Source: Pararhizobium sp. A13
GTDB lineage: Bacteria; Pseudomonadota; Alphaproteobacteria; Rhizobiales; Rhizobiaceae
Assembly (NCBI RefSeq): GCF_040126305.1
Contig: NZ_CP149510.1
Coordinates: forward strand, 3,855,001 to 3,919,000
Reading direction: 5' to 3'
DNA length: 64,000 nucleotides
Part shown: positions 25,842 to 34,706 of the stretch, in pieces
How the letters are laid out: each line of letters starts with the position of its first letter
How positions within the stretch are numbered: position 1 is the stretch's first letter
The notes under the pieces: model-generated
Told to the model about the DNA's origin: nothing
What the model saw: the letters and a program-made list of their open reading frames with translations, nothing else
The model's database searches: none
Position numbers and translations under genes: made by a program

Positions 25842-26566
25842 GCCTCATCTCCATCCGCAACCTCGAGGTCCGCCACGGCCTGCTTCAGGCCGTGCGCGAC
25901 GTCAGCTTCGATCTCGCCAAGGGCGATGTGCTGGCGCTGGTCGGCGCCAATGGCGCCGGCAAGACGACGCTTCTACGCTCCGTCGCCGGCGCCCACCTGC
26001 CGGCCTCCGGACGCATCCTGCTCGGCGATGAAGACCTCGCCGCCGTCCCCGCGCACAAGCGCATCGCCATGGGCATCGCGCTGGTGCCGGAAGGCCGCCG
26101 CCTTTTCACGCAGATGACGGTCGAGGAAAACCTGCTGCTCGGGAAAACTGCCGGCAGGCAGGGCGACTGGACCATCGACCGCGTCTTCGACGCCTTCCCC
26201 AACCTCGTCCCCCGCCGCCATGCCAAGACCGGACATCTCTCCGGCGGCGAGCAGCAGGCAACGGCGATCGGCCGCGCATTGATGAGCAACCCGGATATTC
26301 TCCTGCTCGACGAAGTCTCGCTCGGCCTGTCGCCTCTGGTCGTCGAGCGTGTTTACGCGCACCTGCAGACCCTGCTCACCTCCGGCACCACCGTCGTGCT
26401 GGTCGAGCAGGATCTTGGCCGCGCCATGGCGGTCGCCAGCCGCGTCATCTGCATGCTGGAAGGCCGCATCGTGCTCGACAAGCCGACTCGCGGCGTCACC
26501 CGCGACCAGATCACCGAGGCTTACTTCGGGCTGCATCGGACGAACACGGGGAGGACGGCATCGTGA
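25838..26566 (+). CDS. Branched-chain-type ABC transporter ATPase, LivF-like
   Basis: This 242-residue partner ATPase has Walker A (GANGAGKTTLLRS), the LivF-like GIALVPEGRRLFTQMTVEENLLLG, the signature LSGGEQQATAIGRALM and Walker B DILLLDEVSLGLSPLVVE, followed by VLVEQDLGRAM. Its start ATG overlaps the stop of the preceding gene by four bases, and its own stop overlaps the next start (GTGA), showing a tightly coupled operon. Confidence 0.9.
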   Translation: MSLISIRNLEVRHGLLQAVRDVSFDLAKGDVLALVGANGAGKTTLLRSVAGAHLPASGRILLGDEDLAAVPAHKRIAMGIALVPEGRRLFTQMTVEENLLLGKTAGRQGDWTIDRVFDAFPNLVPRRHAKTGHLSGGEQQATAIGRALMSNPDILLLDEVSLGLSPLVVERVYAHLQTLLTSGTTVVLVEQDLGRAMAVASRVICMLEGRIVLDKPTRGVTRDQITEAYFGLHRTNTGRTAS

Positions 26567-27474
26567 TCGACACTCTGATCCAGGGCATCCTGCTCGGTGG
26601 CTACTATGCCGTCATCGCCTGTGGCCTGTCCTTCATGTTCTCCGTCATGCGGATCATCAATCTTGCCCATGGCAGCCTGGCGGTCGCTTCGGGCTACGGC
26701 CTGTGGCTGCTCGCCTCCAAATTCGGCATCCCGCCCTTTGCCGGGCTGCTGATCGTCCTGCCCATCATGGCGGCCGTCGGCTGGCTGTTGCAGCGCTATC
26801 TGCTCGAGCGCAGTGCCCGCGGCGGTGCGCTCCTGCCGATCCTCACCACCTTCGGCCTCGCCATCGTCATCGACAACCTGCTGTTCGAACAGTTCGGCGC
26901 CGACACGCGCTCGCTGGCCCCGTTCATCGGCAGCCTGTCCTATGACAGCTGGGAACTGCCCGGCGGCATCTATGTCGGCAAGCTCGCCATCCTGATGATG
27001 GCAACCGCGATTACCCTGCTTGGCGGCCTGCAGCTCTTCCTCAGCCGTTTTGCCCTCGGCCGCGCCATCCGCGCCACGGCCGAGGATCCCGACACGGCCG
27101 GCCTCGTCGGCATCGATGCCCGCAAGGTCAATGCACTAGCCGCGGCGATCGCCATGGTGACGGTCGGCATCGCCGGTGCCTTTCTCGGCATGCGGGCGAC
27201 CTTCGATCCCTATTCCGGCGGGCCGCAACTGCTCTTCGCCTTCGAGGCGGCCGTGATCGGCGGCGCGGGTTCGCTCTGGGGCACCCTCATCGGCGGCGTC
27301 GTGCTCGGCCTTGCCCAGTCGCTCGGCGCGCAATTCCACCCGCAGGGGTTCCTCATCGGCGGCCATGTCGCCTTCCTTCTCGCCCTTTTCGCCCGGCTGT
27401 TCCTGACCGGCGTGCCCATCGTCAGCCGGGCCAGCATCGGGAAAGTCCGCCTGTCCCTCCGGAGCAAGACATGA
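26563..27474 (+). CDS. Branched-chain-type ABC transporter permease, LivH-like
   Basis: The 303-residue membrane protein begins IDTLIQGILLGGYYAVIACGLSF, the LivH signature start, and continues with MRIINLAHGSLAVASGYG. It has about eight transmembrane helices and a C-terminal GAGSLWGTLIGGVVLGLAQSL segment that contacts the ATPases. Translation begins at a GTG overlapping the end of the LivF-like gene. It forms the translocation pore with the LivM-like protein. Confidence 0.9.
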   Translation: MIDTLIQGILLGGYYAVIACGLSFMFSVMRIINLAHGSLAVASGYGLWLLASKFGIPPFAGLLIVLPIMAAVGWLLQRYLLERSARGGALLPILTTFGLAIVIDNLLFEQFGADTRSLAPFIGSLSYDSWELPGGIYVGKLAILMMATAITLLGGLQLFLSRFALGRAIRATAEDPDTAGLVGIDARKVNALAAAIAMVTVGIAGAFLGMRATFDPYSGGPQLLFAFEAAVIGGAGSLWGTLIGGVVLGLAQSLGAQFHPQGFLIGGHVAFLLALFARLFLTGVPIVSRASIGKVRLSLRSKT

Positions 27475-28496
27475 CCGTCCTCGCCAACGATATCTCCGTC
27501 GAACGCTGGACCCGTTCGTCCCGGCTGGCGCTGTCAACCATGGCGGCGGTGCTCTGCCTCCTCGCCCTCGCGCCGCTTGTCCTCGGCGCCGGCGCGGTCG
27601 ATCGGATGACCGCACTGTTCGTCTACGTCATCCTCGCTGCGATGTGGAACGCACTTGCCGGCTTTGGCGGCCTCGTCTCCGTCGGGCAGCAGGTCTTCTT
27701 CGGCCTCGGCGCCTATTTCACCATCCGCCTTGCCGATGCTGGGTTGAACCCGTTCCTCTCGCTGTTTGCCGCCGCTCTCATCACCGGCGCACTCTCGTTG
27801 CCCCTTTCGCTCTTCATGCTGCGGCTGAAGGGCGGCGAGTTCGCCATCGGCATGTGGGTGATCTCGGCGCTGACGCATATGCTGGTCAATCTCGACCGGC
27901 TGATCCAGGGCGAGACCGGCACCTCGATGATCTCGCTCAACGTCTATGACAGCGGCACGCGTCGCGCCGTCATCTACTGGCTGGCGCTCGCCTCGATGGC
28001 AGCCCTTCTCGGCATCCTCTTTGTCCTCCTGCGCAGCCGCACGGGCGCGGCGATCCAGGCGATCCGCGACAATGAGGACGCAGCCGCCTCCGTCGGCGTG
28101 CATGTCATCGGCACCAAGCGCCTGCTCTTCGTGCTCGCCGCCTTCGGCATCGCCGTTGCCGGCGGGCTGTGGCTGGCCTCGGCCACGACCTTCCAGCCGA
28201 AGACCTATTTCAGCGTTCAATGGACCGCCTACATGATCTTCATGGTGCTGGTCGGCGGCATCGGCAAGTTCGAGGGCGCGATCCTCGGCGCTGTGCTGTT
28301 CTTCATCATCGAGACCTTCTTCGGCGCGCTCGGCGTCTGGTACCTGATCGGGCTCGGCGCCACCGCCGTGATCTTCTCGCTCTATCTACCGCGCGGTTTG
28401 TGGGGCGAGATCGAGCGCCGCTTTGACCTCCAACTGCTTCCCGTCGGCTACCGGCTGAAATTCCCCGGCCCGAACAAAATCCAATGGGAACAATGA
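27471..28496 (+). CDS. Branched-chain-type ABC transporter permease, LivM-like
   Basis: The 341-residue permease has roughly ten hydrophobic segments and the LivM landmarks ALAGFGGLVSVGQQVFFGLGAY, LKGGEFAIGMWVIS, AIQAIRDNEDAAASVGVHV (cytoplasmic coupling loop) and GGIGKFEGAILGAVLFF. It overlaps the LivH-like gene by four bases. It is the last importer gene; the SDR dehydrogenase follows after 32-41 bases, so transport and oxidation of the substrate are coordinated. Confidence 0.9.
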   Translation: MTVLANDISVERWTRSSRLALSTMAAVLCLLALAPLVLGAGAVDRMTALFVYVILAAMWNALAGFGGLVSVGQQVFFGLGAYFTIRLADAGLNPFLSLFAAALITGALSLPLSLFMLRLKGGEFAIGMWVISALTHMLVNLDRLIQGETGTSMISLNVYDSGTRRAVIYWLALASMAALLGILFVLLRSRTGAAIQAIRDNEDAAASVGVHVIGTKRLLFVLAAFGIAVAGGLWLASATTFQPKTYFSVQWTAYMIFMVLVGGIGKFEGAILGAVLFFIIETFFGALGVWYLIGLGATAVIFSLYLPRGLWGEIERRFDLQLLPVGYRLKFPGPNKIQWEQ

Positions 28497-28537
28497 TCTG
28501 TCCGGCCATCCGGACTCTCTTGTGAAAGGTGAATTTC

Positions 28538-29323
28538 ATGCTTTTCGGTAAAACGATCCTGGTGACCGGCATAGCTTCCGGCATCGGCGCGCGCACCGCA
28601 GAAGTGGCGGCCCAGATGGGCGCCGAGGTCATCGGCGTCGACGTCCGCGAACCCGCCAGGGGGACCGCTGCCTTCATCAAGGGCGACCTCTCGACCGCCG
28701 CCGGCGTCGCCGATATCGTCGCACAGCTTCCGACACGCCTCGACGCGCTCGCCAATGTCGCCGGCCTCTCCGGCGATACCGGCATCGTCTCGACGCTATC
28801 AGTCAACTTCTACGGCTTGCGGGCCCTGTCCGAAGCCGTTGCCCCGCGCCTGCGCGAAAGCGGCGCCATCGTCAATGTCGCCTCGATCGCCGGTTACGGC
28901 TGGCGCGCCAATCTCGATCGGGCAAAGACGCTGATTGGCATCGAGGGCTTTCCGGATGTGGCAGCGGTTGCCGACAAACACGACCTCAGGGACGAGGAAG
29001 GCTATCCGCTTTCCAAGGAACTGCTCCTGCTCTGGACCATGCGCGCCGCCCATCAGCCGCTGTTCAAGGAACGCCGCATCCGGGTCAATGCGGTGAGCCC
29101 CGGCCCGGTCGAGACGCCGATCCTCAAACAGTTCCGCGCCGTGCTTGGCGACGCCCGGGTCGACAGCGACATCACCCGCGTTGGCCGCGCCGGCACATCC
29201 GCCGATATCGCACCCGCGATCCTCTTCCTCTGCTCGGACGGAGCCCGCTGGATCAACGGCGCCAATCTTGCCGCCGATGGCGGCCTCGAAGCCTCGATCA
29301 ATGCCGAAGTCCTCGGTTTCTAG
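28538..29323 (+). CDS. SDR family dehydrogenase, coniferyl-alcohol dehydrogenase-like
   Basis: The 261-residue short-chain dehydrogenase has the NAD-binding GIASGIGARTAEVAAQMGAEV near residue 11, ANVAGLSG, a catalytic Ser in VNVASIAGYGW and the Tyr-x-x-x-Lys pair in YPLSKELLLL, plus the SDR C-terminal NAVSPGPVETPIL. The long insertion between the Ser and Tyr and the YPLSKE form are typical of the coniferyl-alcohol dehydrogenase/3-alpha-hydroxysteroid dehydrogenase branch. An upstream ATG at 28529 would add three residues; GTGAAAGGTG supports a start here. In context it would oxidise an imported aromatic alcohol to the aldehyde used by the flanking aldehyde dehydrogenases. Confidence 0.82.
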   Translation: MLFGKTILVTGIASGIGARTAEVAAQMGAEVIGVDVREPARGTAAFIKGDLSTAAGVADIVAQLPTRLDALANVAGLSGDTGIVSTLSVNFYGLRALSEAVAPRLRESGAIVNVASIAGYGWRANLDRAKTLIGIEGFPDVAAVADKHDLRDEEGYPLSKELLLLWTMRAAHQPLFKERRIRVNAVSPGPVETPILKQFRAVLGDARVDSDITRVGRAGTSADIAPAILFLCSDGARWINGANLAADGGLEASINAEVLGF

Positions 29324-29345
29324 TTTCATTCCCCAGGAGCCCCTC

Positions 29346-30791
29346 ATGAACATTTCCCTTCTCATCAACGGCACTGACCGCGCAGCCTTAAGCGGCCGCA
29401 CCTATGACCGGATCGATCCCTTTACCGAAAAGCTCGCAAGCCGCGCCGCCGCCGCCGGCCTGGAGGATGTGGAAGCCGCTATCGAAGCAGCGTCCGCCGC
29501 CTTCCCCGCCTGGTCGCAGACCGGTCCTGGCCAGCGCCGTGTGATCCTGATGAAGGCGGCCGACATCATGGATGCCAAGATCGGCGAATTCACCAAACTG
29601 ATGATCGAGGAGACGGGCGCCACCGCGCCCTGGGCCGGCTTCAATGTCATGTTGGCCGCCAATATCCTGCGCGAGGCGGCCTCGATGACGACGCAGATTT
29701 CCGGCGAGATCATCCCCTCCGACAAGCCGGGCACGCTCGCCATGGGCGTGCGGCAGGCGGCCGGCGTCTGCCTTGCCATCGCGCCCTGGAACGCACCCGT
29801 CATCCTCGGCACCCGCGCCGTTGCCATGCCGATCGCCTGTGGCAACACCGTCATCCTCAAGGCCTCCGAACAATGCCCCGGCACGCACCGGTTGATCGCC
29901 ACCGCACTTTCTGAGGCCGGCCTGCCCGCCGGGGTGATCAACGTCGTGACCAACGCCCCGGAAGACGCCCCGGAAATCGTCGCCGCTCTGATCGCCCATC
30001 CGGCGGTCAAACGCGTCAACTTCACCGGCTCGACCAAGGTCGGCAAGATCATTGCCGAGACCTGCGGCAAGCATCTGAAGCCCGCCTTGCTCGAACTCGG
30101 CGGCAAGGCGCCGCTGGTCATCCTCGATGACGCCGATATCGACGGCGCCGTGAACGCCGCCATCTTCGGCGCCTTCATGCATCAGGGCCAGATCTGCATG
30201 TCGACCGAGCGCATCATCGTCGATGAAGCCATCGCCGATCAGTTCGTCGCCAAATTGGCCGCCCGCGCCAGCCAACTTCCGGCCGGCGACCCGCGTGGCC
30301 ACGTTGTGCTCGGCTCGCTGATCAGCCTCGACTCCGCCATTAAGATGGAAGAGCTGATCGCCGACGCGACGGCGAAGGGCGCAAAACTCGTGGCCGGCGG
30401 CAAGCGCTCGGGCACCGTGGTCGAGGCGACGTTGCTCGATCATGTGACACCCGACATGCGCGTCTATTCGGAAGAATCCTTCGGCCCAGTCAAGCCGATC
30501 GTCCGTGTCTCCGGCGAAGAAGAGGCGATCCGCGTTGCCAACGACACCGAATATGGCCTGTCCTCCGCCGTCTTCAGCCGTGACGTCCAGAGGGCAATGG
30601 CGGTTGCGGCACGGATTGAATCCGGCATTTGCCACATCAACGGCCCGACGCTTCACGACGAGGCGCAAATGCCCTTCGGCGGCGTCAAGGGCAGCGGCTA
30701 CGGCCGCTTCGGCGGCAAGGCTGCGATCAACGAATTCACCGACTTGCGCTGGATCACGGTTGAGGATTCCACGCAGCATTATCCCTTCTGA
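29346..30791 (+). CDS. NAD-dependent aldehyde dehydrogenase (vanillin/salicylaldehyde type), copy 2
   Basis: The 481-residue enzyme is a close paralogue of the first gene in this operon: APWNAPVILGTRAVAMPIACGN, FTGSTKVGKII, LELGGKAPLVIL with the catalytic Glu, HQGQICMSTERI with the catalytic Cys, and YGRFGGKAAINEFTDLRWIT are nearly the same in both. It starts at the ATG at 29346, preceded by CAGGAG; the frame is open further upstream, but that part is a shadow of the SDR gene. It is the last gene of the operon. Two copies could divide substrates, for example benzaldehyde-type against cinnamaldehyde-type, but sequence alone does not show this. Confidence 0.88.
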   Translation: MNISLLINGTDRAALSGRTYDRIDPFTEKLASRAAAAGLEDVEAAIEAASAAFPAWSQTGPGQRRVILMKAADIMDAKIGEFTKLMIEETGATAPWAGFNVMLAANILREAASMTTQISGEIIPSDKPGTLAMGVRQAAGVCLAIAPWNAPVILGTRAVAMPIACGNTVILKASEQCPGTHRLIATALSEAGLPAGVINVVTNAPEDAPEIVAALIAHPAVKRVNFTGSTKVGKIIAETCGKHLKPALLELGGKAPLVILDDADIDGAVNAAIFGAFMHQGQICMSTERIIVDEAIADQFVAKLAARASQLPAGDPRGHVVLGSLISLDSAIKMEELIADATAKGAKLVAGGKRSGTVVEATLLDHVTPDMRVYSEESFGPVKPIVRVSGEEEAIRVANDTEYGLSSAVFSRDVQRAMAVAARIESGICHINGPTLHDEAQMPFGGVKGSGYGRFGGKAAINEFTDLRWITVEDSTQHYPF

Positions 30792-30822
30792 CCCCCTTTG
30801 ACGGGACCGATTTCGCCCGTGC

Positions 30823-30851
30823 TTGACATCGCGGGCGATTCAACCTGTAAA
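30823..30851 (+). promoter_or_regulatory. Sigma-70-like promoter of the molybdoenzyme gene, with inverted repeat
   Basis: TTGACA at 30823 and TGTAAA at 30846 are separated by 17 bases, about 50 bases upstream of the start codon. An inverted repeat TCGCCCG (30813-30819) and CGGGCGA (30832-30838) straddles the -35 hexamer and could be a repressor site. Confidence 0.45.
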
Positions 30852-30901
30852 TTCTCTGCTTCCTTCCCCGCCGGCTTGGCGTAAGCAGTGAGTTACCTCT
30901 C

Positions 30902-31558
30902 ATGACCGACGAGACCCCGGAAACGAAACTCACCGCATCCAAGCGGCGCTGGGCCGAGGAAGGCAAGTTTCTGACGGGGAAAATCACCCGCTCAGACACC
31001 AACCGCCTGCCGCCCGGCCAGCATCTCGTCAAGAACTGGCCGGTTCTCGATCTCGGCCAGCAGCCGCGTATCCAGACAACGGAATGGGCACTGCAGATCA
31101 TCGGCGCCGTCGAAAATCCGGTGAAACTCGACTGGGACGCTTTCCACCGCTTGCCGCAAAGCAACACGCTCTCCGACATCCATTGCGTGACGACCTGGTC
31201 GCGCTACGACAATCGGTGGCAGGGCGTCTCCACGCACGACCTGCTCGATCTGGTGATGCCAAAGCCGGAAGCCAAGTTCGTGATGCTGACCAGCTATGAC
31301 GGCTACGCCACGAACCTGCCGCTTGAAGATTTCGCCGCCGAAGAGGGCATTCTCGCGACCGCCTGGGAAGGCGAACCGCTGACGCGCGACCATGGCGGCC
31401 CGATGCGCCTCGTCATCCCGCATCTCTTTTTCTGGAAAAGCGCCAAATGGCTACGCCGCATCGAGTTCCTGATCGGCGATCAGGCCGGCTTCTGGGAAAA
31501 GAACGGCTATCACATGCTTGGCGATCCCTGGCGCGAGCAGCGCTACTCCGGCGATTGA
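30902..31558 (+). CDS. Sulfite oxidase-like molybdopterin oxidoreductase
   Basis: The 218-residue protein contains the oxidoreductase molybdopterin-binding domain of the sulfite oxidase fold: LPPGQHLVKNWPVLDLG at the start, LQIIGAVENPVKLDWDAF, the conserved Cys thought to ligate molybdenum in DIHCVTTWSRYDNRWQGV, then LTSYDGYATNLPLED and the WLRRIEFLIGDQAGFWE ending. It is a single-domain member without heme or dimerisation domain, and has no signal peptide, unlike MsrP-type exported relatives. Its substrate is unknown. It has its own promoter and is convergent with the cyclase gene, so it does not belong to the upstream operon. Confidence 0.85.
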   Translation: MTDETPETKLTASKRRWAEEGKFLTGKITRSDTNRLPPGQHLVKNWPVLDLGQQPRIQTTEWALQIIGAVENPVKLDWDAFHRLPQSNTLSDIHCVTTWSRYDNRWQGVSTHDLLDLVMPKPEAKFVMLTSYDGYATNLPLEDFAAEEGILATAWEGEPLTRDHGGPMRLVIPHLFFWKSAKWLRRIEFLIGDQAGFWEKNGYHMLGDPWREQRYSGD

Positions 31559-31561
31559 GCA

Positions 31562-33550
31562 TCAGCTACGCTCTGCTGTCTCCTCCGCTTCCGGACAGTC
31601 CGGCTGCCTATCGGTATGCGCCTTCTCGCCAACAACCTCGTAAAGCTCCAGCGCCGTCGCCCTGCCCTTGACCTGCGCCTCCCCGAGCGGGCGGAAGATG
31701 ATCGCGTCTCCGCATTGTGCCACCACCGCGCTGCTGGCCAGGATCGCCGTGCCATAGACCTTGTTCATGCCCTCTAGGCGTGAGGCGACATTCACCGTGT
31801 CGCCCATGGCGGTATATTGCAGCCGCTCCCTGGCCCCGACACTGCCGACGACCGCCGTGCCGGTATGAACGCCGAAACGGGTCCGCAACTCCGGCAGACC
31901 CCGCGCCTTCAGATCGGCATTGAACACCGTGAGCCTCCTCTCCACCGCCAGAGCGCAGCGGCAGGCATTCTCCGCATGACGCTCGTTGGCGACCGGCGCA
32001 TTCCACATGGCAAAGACGGAATCTCCGAGAAACTGGATGATCTCGCCGCCATGGGCGCTGACGGTCTCGTTGAAGATGTCGAAATAATCCGACAGGAGGG
32101 CGAGGACCTCTTCCGGCGTACGCTGCTCGCTCAACGTCGTAAAATCATAGATATCGGTAAACCACGCGGTCACTTCCTGCCGGCGCCCGCCCCTGCCCGC
32201 GAACTCGCCGGATTCGATGCCCTTGCGCACCAGTTCCTTCGGCACATAGAGCGCAAAGGTGAAGATCGCGTCGCGCGCCCGGTTCATCGCCCGCCCGAGG
32301 GTCGATATTTCGGTGACGTGGGATGAGACTTCGCTCGGCGCAGTAAAATCGAGATCCTGCAACCGGTTTGCATTGGCAGTGAGTTGGCCAAGCGACTGGG
32401 TGATCAGCCGGGCCATGAACAATGCGGTCATGAGCCCGAGGATGACGATGGCGGCAGCAATGGCGAGCCCCTGATAGAGGTTGCGACTGGCGGCCGCCGT
32501 CAACTCGTCCAGCGGTGCCGCTACCACCGTGCGGTGTCCGGCAAGCAAAACAATCGACTTCACCGAGGTCGCCATGACGATATAAGTGCGCCCGCCGATG
32601 TCGGCGAAGCTCACCCCGCTGTCCTTCGGTAGATTGGCCCTGATGCCGGCGAGCAGTGGATCGAGGGGTCTTGAAACATCCAAGTCGCCCCTCTCCTTCA
32701 ACGCCGTCATCCGGGCCATCAGCCCGCGGTCGGAATGCATGATCGGCCTCCCGGTCGCATCCATCACAAAGGCGACGGTCCCGGGGGTCAGGCGCTCACG
32801 CGCCATGAACTCGGTGATCGTGCCGAGATCGATATCCGCGCCGATGACAATGCCGCCATTGCCGCGATGCGCTTGCGAAATGCTCATGCCGAGCGCACCC
32901 GTTGTCGCCATCGTATAGGGGCCGATTGCCGCCGGCTTCATGCCATTCACCGCAGCCTGGTACCATGGACGTTTCGTGGGATCGAAGCCGGTGTTGAGAA
33001 GGCGGCGCTCCAGCATCTGGTTGCCATCCTTGTCGAGGAAGATGAGCCGGTTATTGCGCGCTTCCGCGCCCTCCGGCTCCATTGAGCGTACGGCGACAAC
33101 GGCACCTGCCGGTGCGTCGAGTGCCTTGCGCCACGCCTGCGCCCTCAGATCGACGGCCTGAATAAAGGCGCCATCCGGATAGCCGGCATAAATGCCGTCG
33201 AGATCCGGTGACTGGGCGATGATTTCGCGCAGCAGCGTGATCTTGTCGCCCAAACGCTCCGGCGGCGGCACAAGGAAGGAATTGGCGATCGACGCGGTGA
33301 ACCCGACCAGTGCCGTCGTGCGTCCGGAAAGTATGCCCAGGCGGTCGACCAGGCGATCGGAAAAGGCGCGCATATCGGCCTCGGCATTGACGAGGGCAGA
33401 ATCCCGAGCCCGCCAGTAGCCGAAACCGACGAGCGTGCCCGAAACGGCGATCAGCAAGGCTGCCATTGCGAGACCCAGAAGCGAGCGCAGCGACCTGGTC
33501 CAGCCTGCCGATATTCCCTTTGCGACAGGACCAACCGATTGTTCCGACAT
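31562..33550 (-). CDS. Membrane-bound adenylate/guanylate cyclase with periplasmic Cache sensor
   Basis: The 662-residue protein has a cytoplasmic start, a membrane helix near residues 20-45, a large periplasmic region of about 290 residues with Cache-like features (DGIYAGYPDGAFIQAVDL, TKRPWYQAAV, GPYTMATTGALGMSISQA), a second membrane helix near 350-375, a HAMP-like segment, and a class III cyclase domain (residues about 450-620). The latter carries metal-binding Asp residues in AWFTDIYDFTTLSE and FLGDSVFAMWN, and the transition-state residues in VNVASRLEGMN. It would make cyclic nucleotide in response to an extracellular small ligand. It is preceded on its own strand by a possible promoter region shared with none of its neighbours. 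Confidence 0.88.
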   Translation of the reverse strand: MSEQSVGPVAKGISAGWTRSLRSLLGLAMAALLIAVSGTLVGFGYWRARDSALVNAEADMRAFSDRLVDRLGILSGRTTALVGFTASIANSFLVPPPERLGDKITLLREIIAQSPDLDGIYAGYPDGAFIQAVDLRAQAWRKALDAPAGAVVAVRSMEPEGAEARNNRLIFLDKDGNQMLERRLLNTGFDPTKRPWYQAAVNGMKPAAIGPYTMATTGALGMSISQAHRGNGGIVIGADIDLGTITEFMARERLTPGTVAFVMDATGRPIMHSDRGLMARMTALKERGDLDVSRPLDPLLAGIRANLPKDSGVSFADIGGRTYIVMATSVKSIVLLAGHRTVVAAPLDELTAAASRNLYQGLAIAAAIVILGLMTALFMARLITQSLGQLTANANRLQDLDFTAPSEVSSHVTEISTLGRAMNRARDAIFTFALYVPKELVRKGIESGEFAGRGGRRQEVTAWFTDIYDFTTLSEQRTPEEVLALLSDYFDIFNETVSAHGGEIIQFLGDSVFAMWNAPVANERHAENACRCALAVERRLTVFNADLKARGLPELRTRFGVHTGTAVVGSVGARERLQYTAMGDTVNVASRLEGMNKVYGTAILASSAVVAQCGDAIIFRPLGEAQVKGRATALELYEVVGEKAHTDRQPDCPEAEETAERS

Positions 33551-33664
33551 GCCTTTTCTCTGACCCCGAATATGCTGCCATCACAAGAAATTGCAGCTCA
33601 AACAAGAATATCAGCGGGTGGTAAATTCGTACACAAAAACGGCGATGCGACCGTCGGCCTCCTC

Positions 33665-34612
33665 CTATTTCGCTCTCGCGTCTTTCAATGGCTTGCCCGA
33701 GACTTCGGCCGCCGCCTCCCGGATCGTCTGCATCAGAATGGCAAGCGGCATGGAGGGAATGGCGTTGGCCCGCATGGTCAACCCGACCGGCCCCTTCGTC
33801 TCGCTGGTATCGATCGGCAGCGTTGCCAGCATCCCGTCTTCGATATCGCCGGCGACGACGCCCGTCGAGATGATCCAGATCGCATCACTGGCCCGCACGA
33901 AGGCCCGACCGAAGGAATCGGAGACGGTCTCGATCTGGTTCGGCAGGCTGGCGATGCCGTTGGCGATCAGATAGCGCTCGACGAACGGCCGGATGATCGA
34001 GGCGCGTGTCGGCATCAGCACCGGATAGCTCCCGAGATTGTCGAACACGGACCGCTTTGCCGAAAGCAGCGGATGCCCCTTGCGCACGACGAAGACGACC
34101 TGCTCGGAATAGAGATGCTCGAAGGAAAACCCCGTCATCTGCTCGGGCGCGGCCAGGCGCCCCACCACCAGATCGAGGTCGCCGACCCGCAACTGCTCCA
34201 GAAGCACGGCGTTCTCGCCGGTGACAATCTTGATACGGCTGCCGGTGTCTTCCTTCAGAAAATGCGCCATGGCGCGCGGCATGATCCGCGTCGAGACGGT
34301 CGGAAGCGCGCCGACCCGGACCGGCGGGCCGTCACCCGACCGCTCCTGCGAAACAGAATCCAGCCCCTGCCGGATGGCCGTCAATGCCGCCCCCGCATGC
34401 CGCAGGAAAGCTTCGCCGTAACGGGTGATCTTGATGCCGCGGCCGTCGCGCTCGAACACGGCGACACCCAGCACCTCTTCCAGTTCGCGGATCGTCTTGG
34501 TCACGGCCGGCTGGCTGACATGCAGAAGGCCTGCCGCCTTCATCACGCTCTTCTGGCGGGCGACCTCGACAAAGGTCTGCAAATGACGGAATTTTACACG
34601 AGCGTCGATCAT
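33665..34612 (-). CDS. pcaQ: LysR family regulator of the pca operon
   Basis: The 315-residue LysR-type regulator has the N-terminal helix-turn-helix (VKFRHLQTFVEVARQKSVMKA, VSQPAVTKTIRELEEVLG) and a C-terminal effector domain with VRVGALPTVSTRIMPRAMAHF and LVVGRLAAPEQMTGFSFEHLY. These match PcaQ, which activates pcaDCHGB in Rhizobium, Sinorhizobium and Agrobacterium in response to beta-carboxy-cis,cis-muconate or its lactone. It is divergent from pcaD, with a PcaQ-box-like palindrome between the two starts. Confidence 0.9.
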   Translation of the reverse strand: MIDARVKFRHLQTFVEVARQKSVMKAAGLLHVSQPAVTKTIRELEEVLGVAVFERDGRGIKITRYGEAFLRHAGAALTAIRQGLDSVSQERSGDGPPVRVGALPTVSTRIMPRAMAHFLKEDTGSRIKIVTGENAVLLEQLRVGDLDLVVGRLAAPEQMTGFSFEHLYSEQVVFVVRKGHPLLSAKRSVFDNLGSYPVLMPTRASIIRPFVERYLIANGIASLPNQIETVSDSFGRAFVRASDAIWIISTGVVAGDIEDGMLATLPIDTSETKGPVGLTMRANAIPSMPLAILMQTIREAAAEVSGKPLKDARAK

Positions 34613-34620
34613 GAGAACTC

Positions 34621-34636
34621 ATAACTTGCGAGTTAA
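34621..34636. promoter_or_regulatory. PcaQ binding site candidate
   Basis: ATAACTTGCGAGTTAA fits the published rhizobial PcaQ motif ATAACC-N4-GGTTAA at all but one position in each arm, and those two differences preserve the dyad symmetry. It lies 8 bases upstream of the pcaQ start codon and 71 bases upstream of pcaD, suitable for activating pcaD and repressing pcaQ. Confidence 0.75.
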
Positions 34637-34706
34637 TGATAGGCAATAAAATGTCATTTTACCTAACCAGATTAAAGCCCCAATCTGGCGGCGGAGGAGA
34701 ATTCCA

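Noticed and set aside
29388-30779. A 463-codon minus-strand frame
   Set aside because: It is antisense to the second aldehyde dehydrogenase, which has all catalytic motifs.
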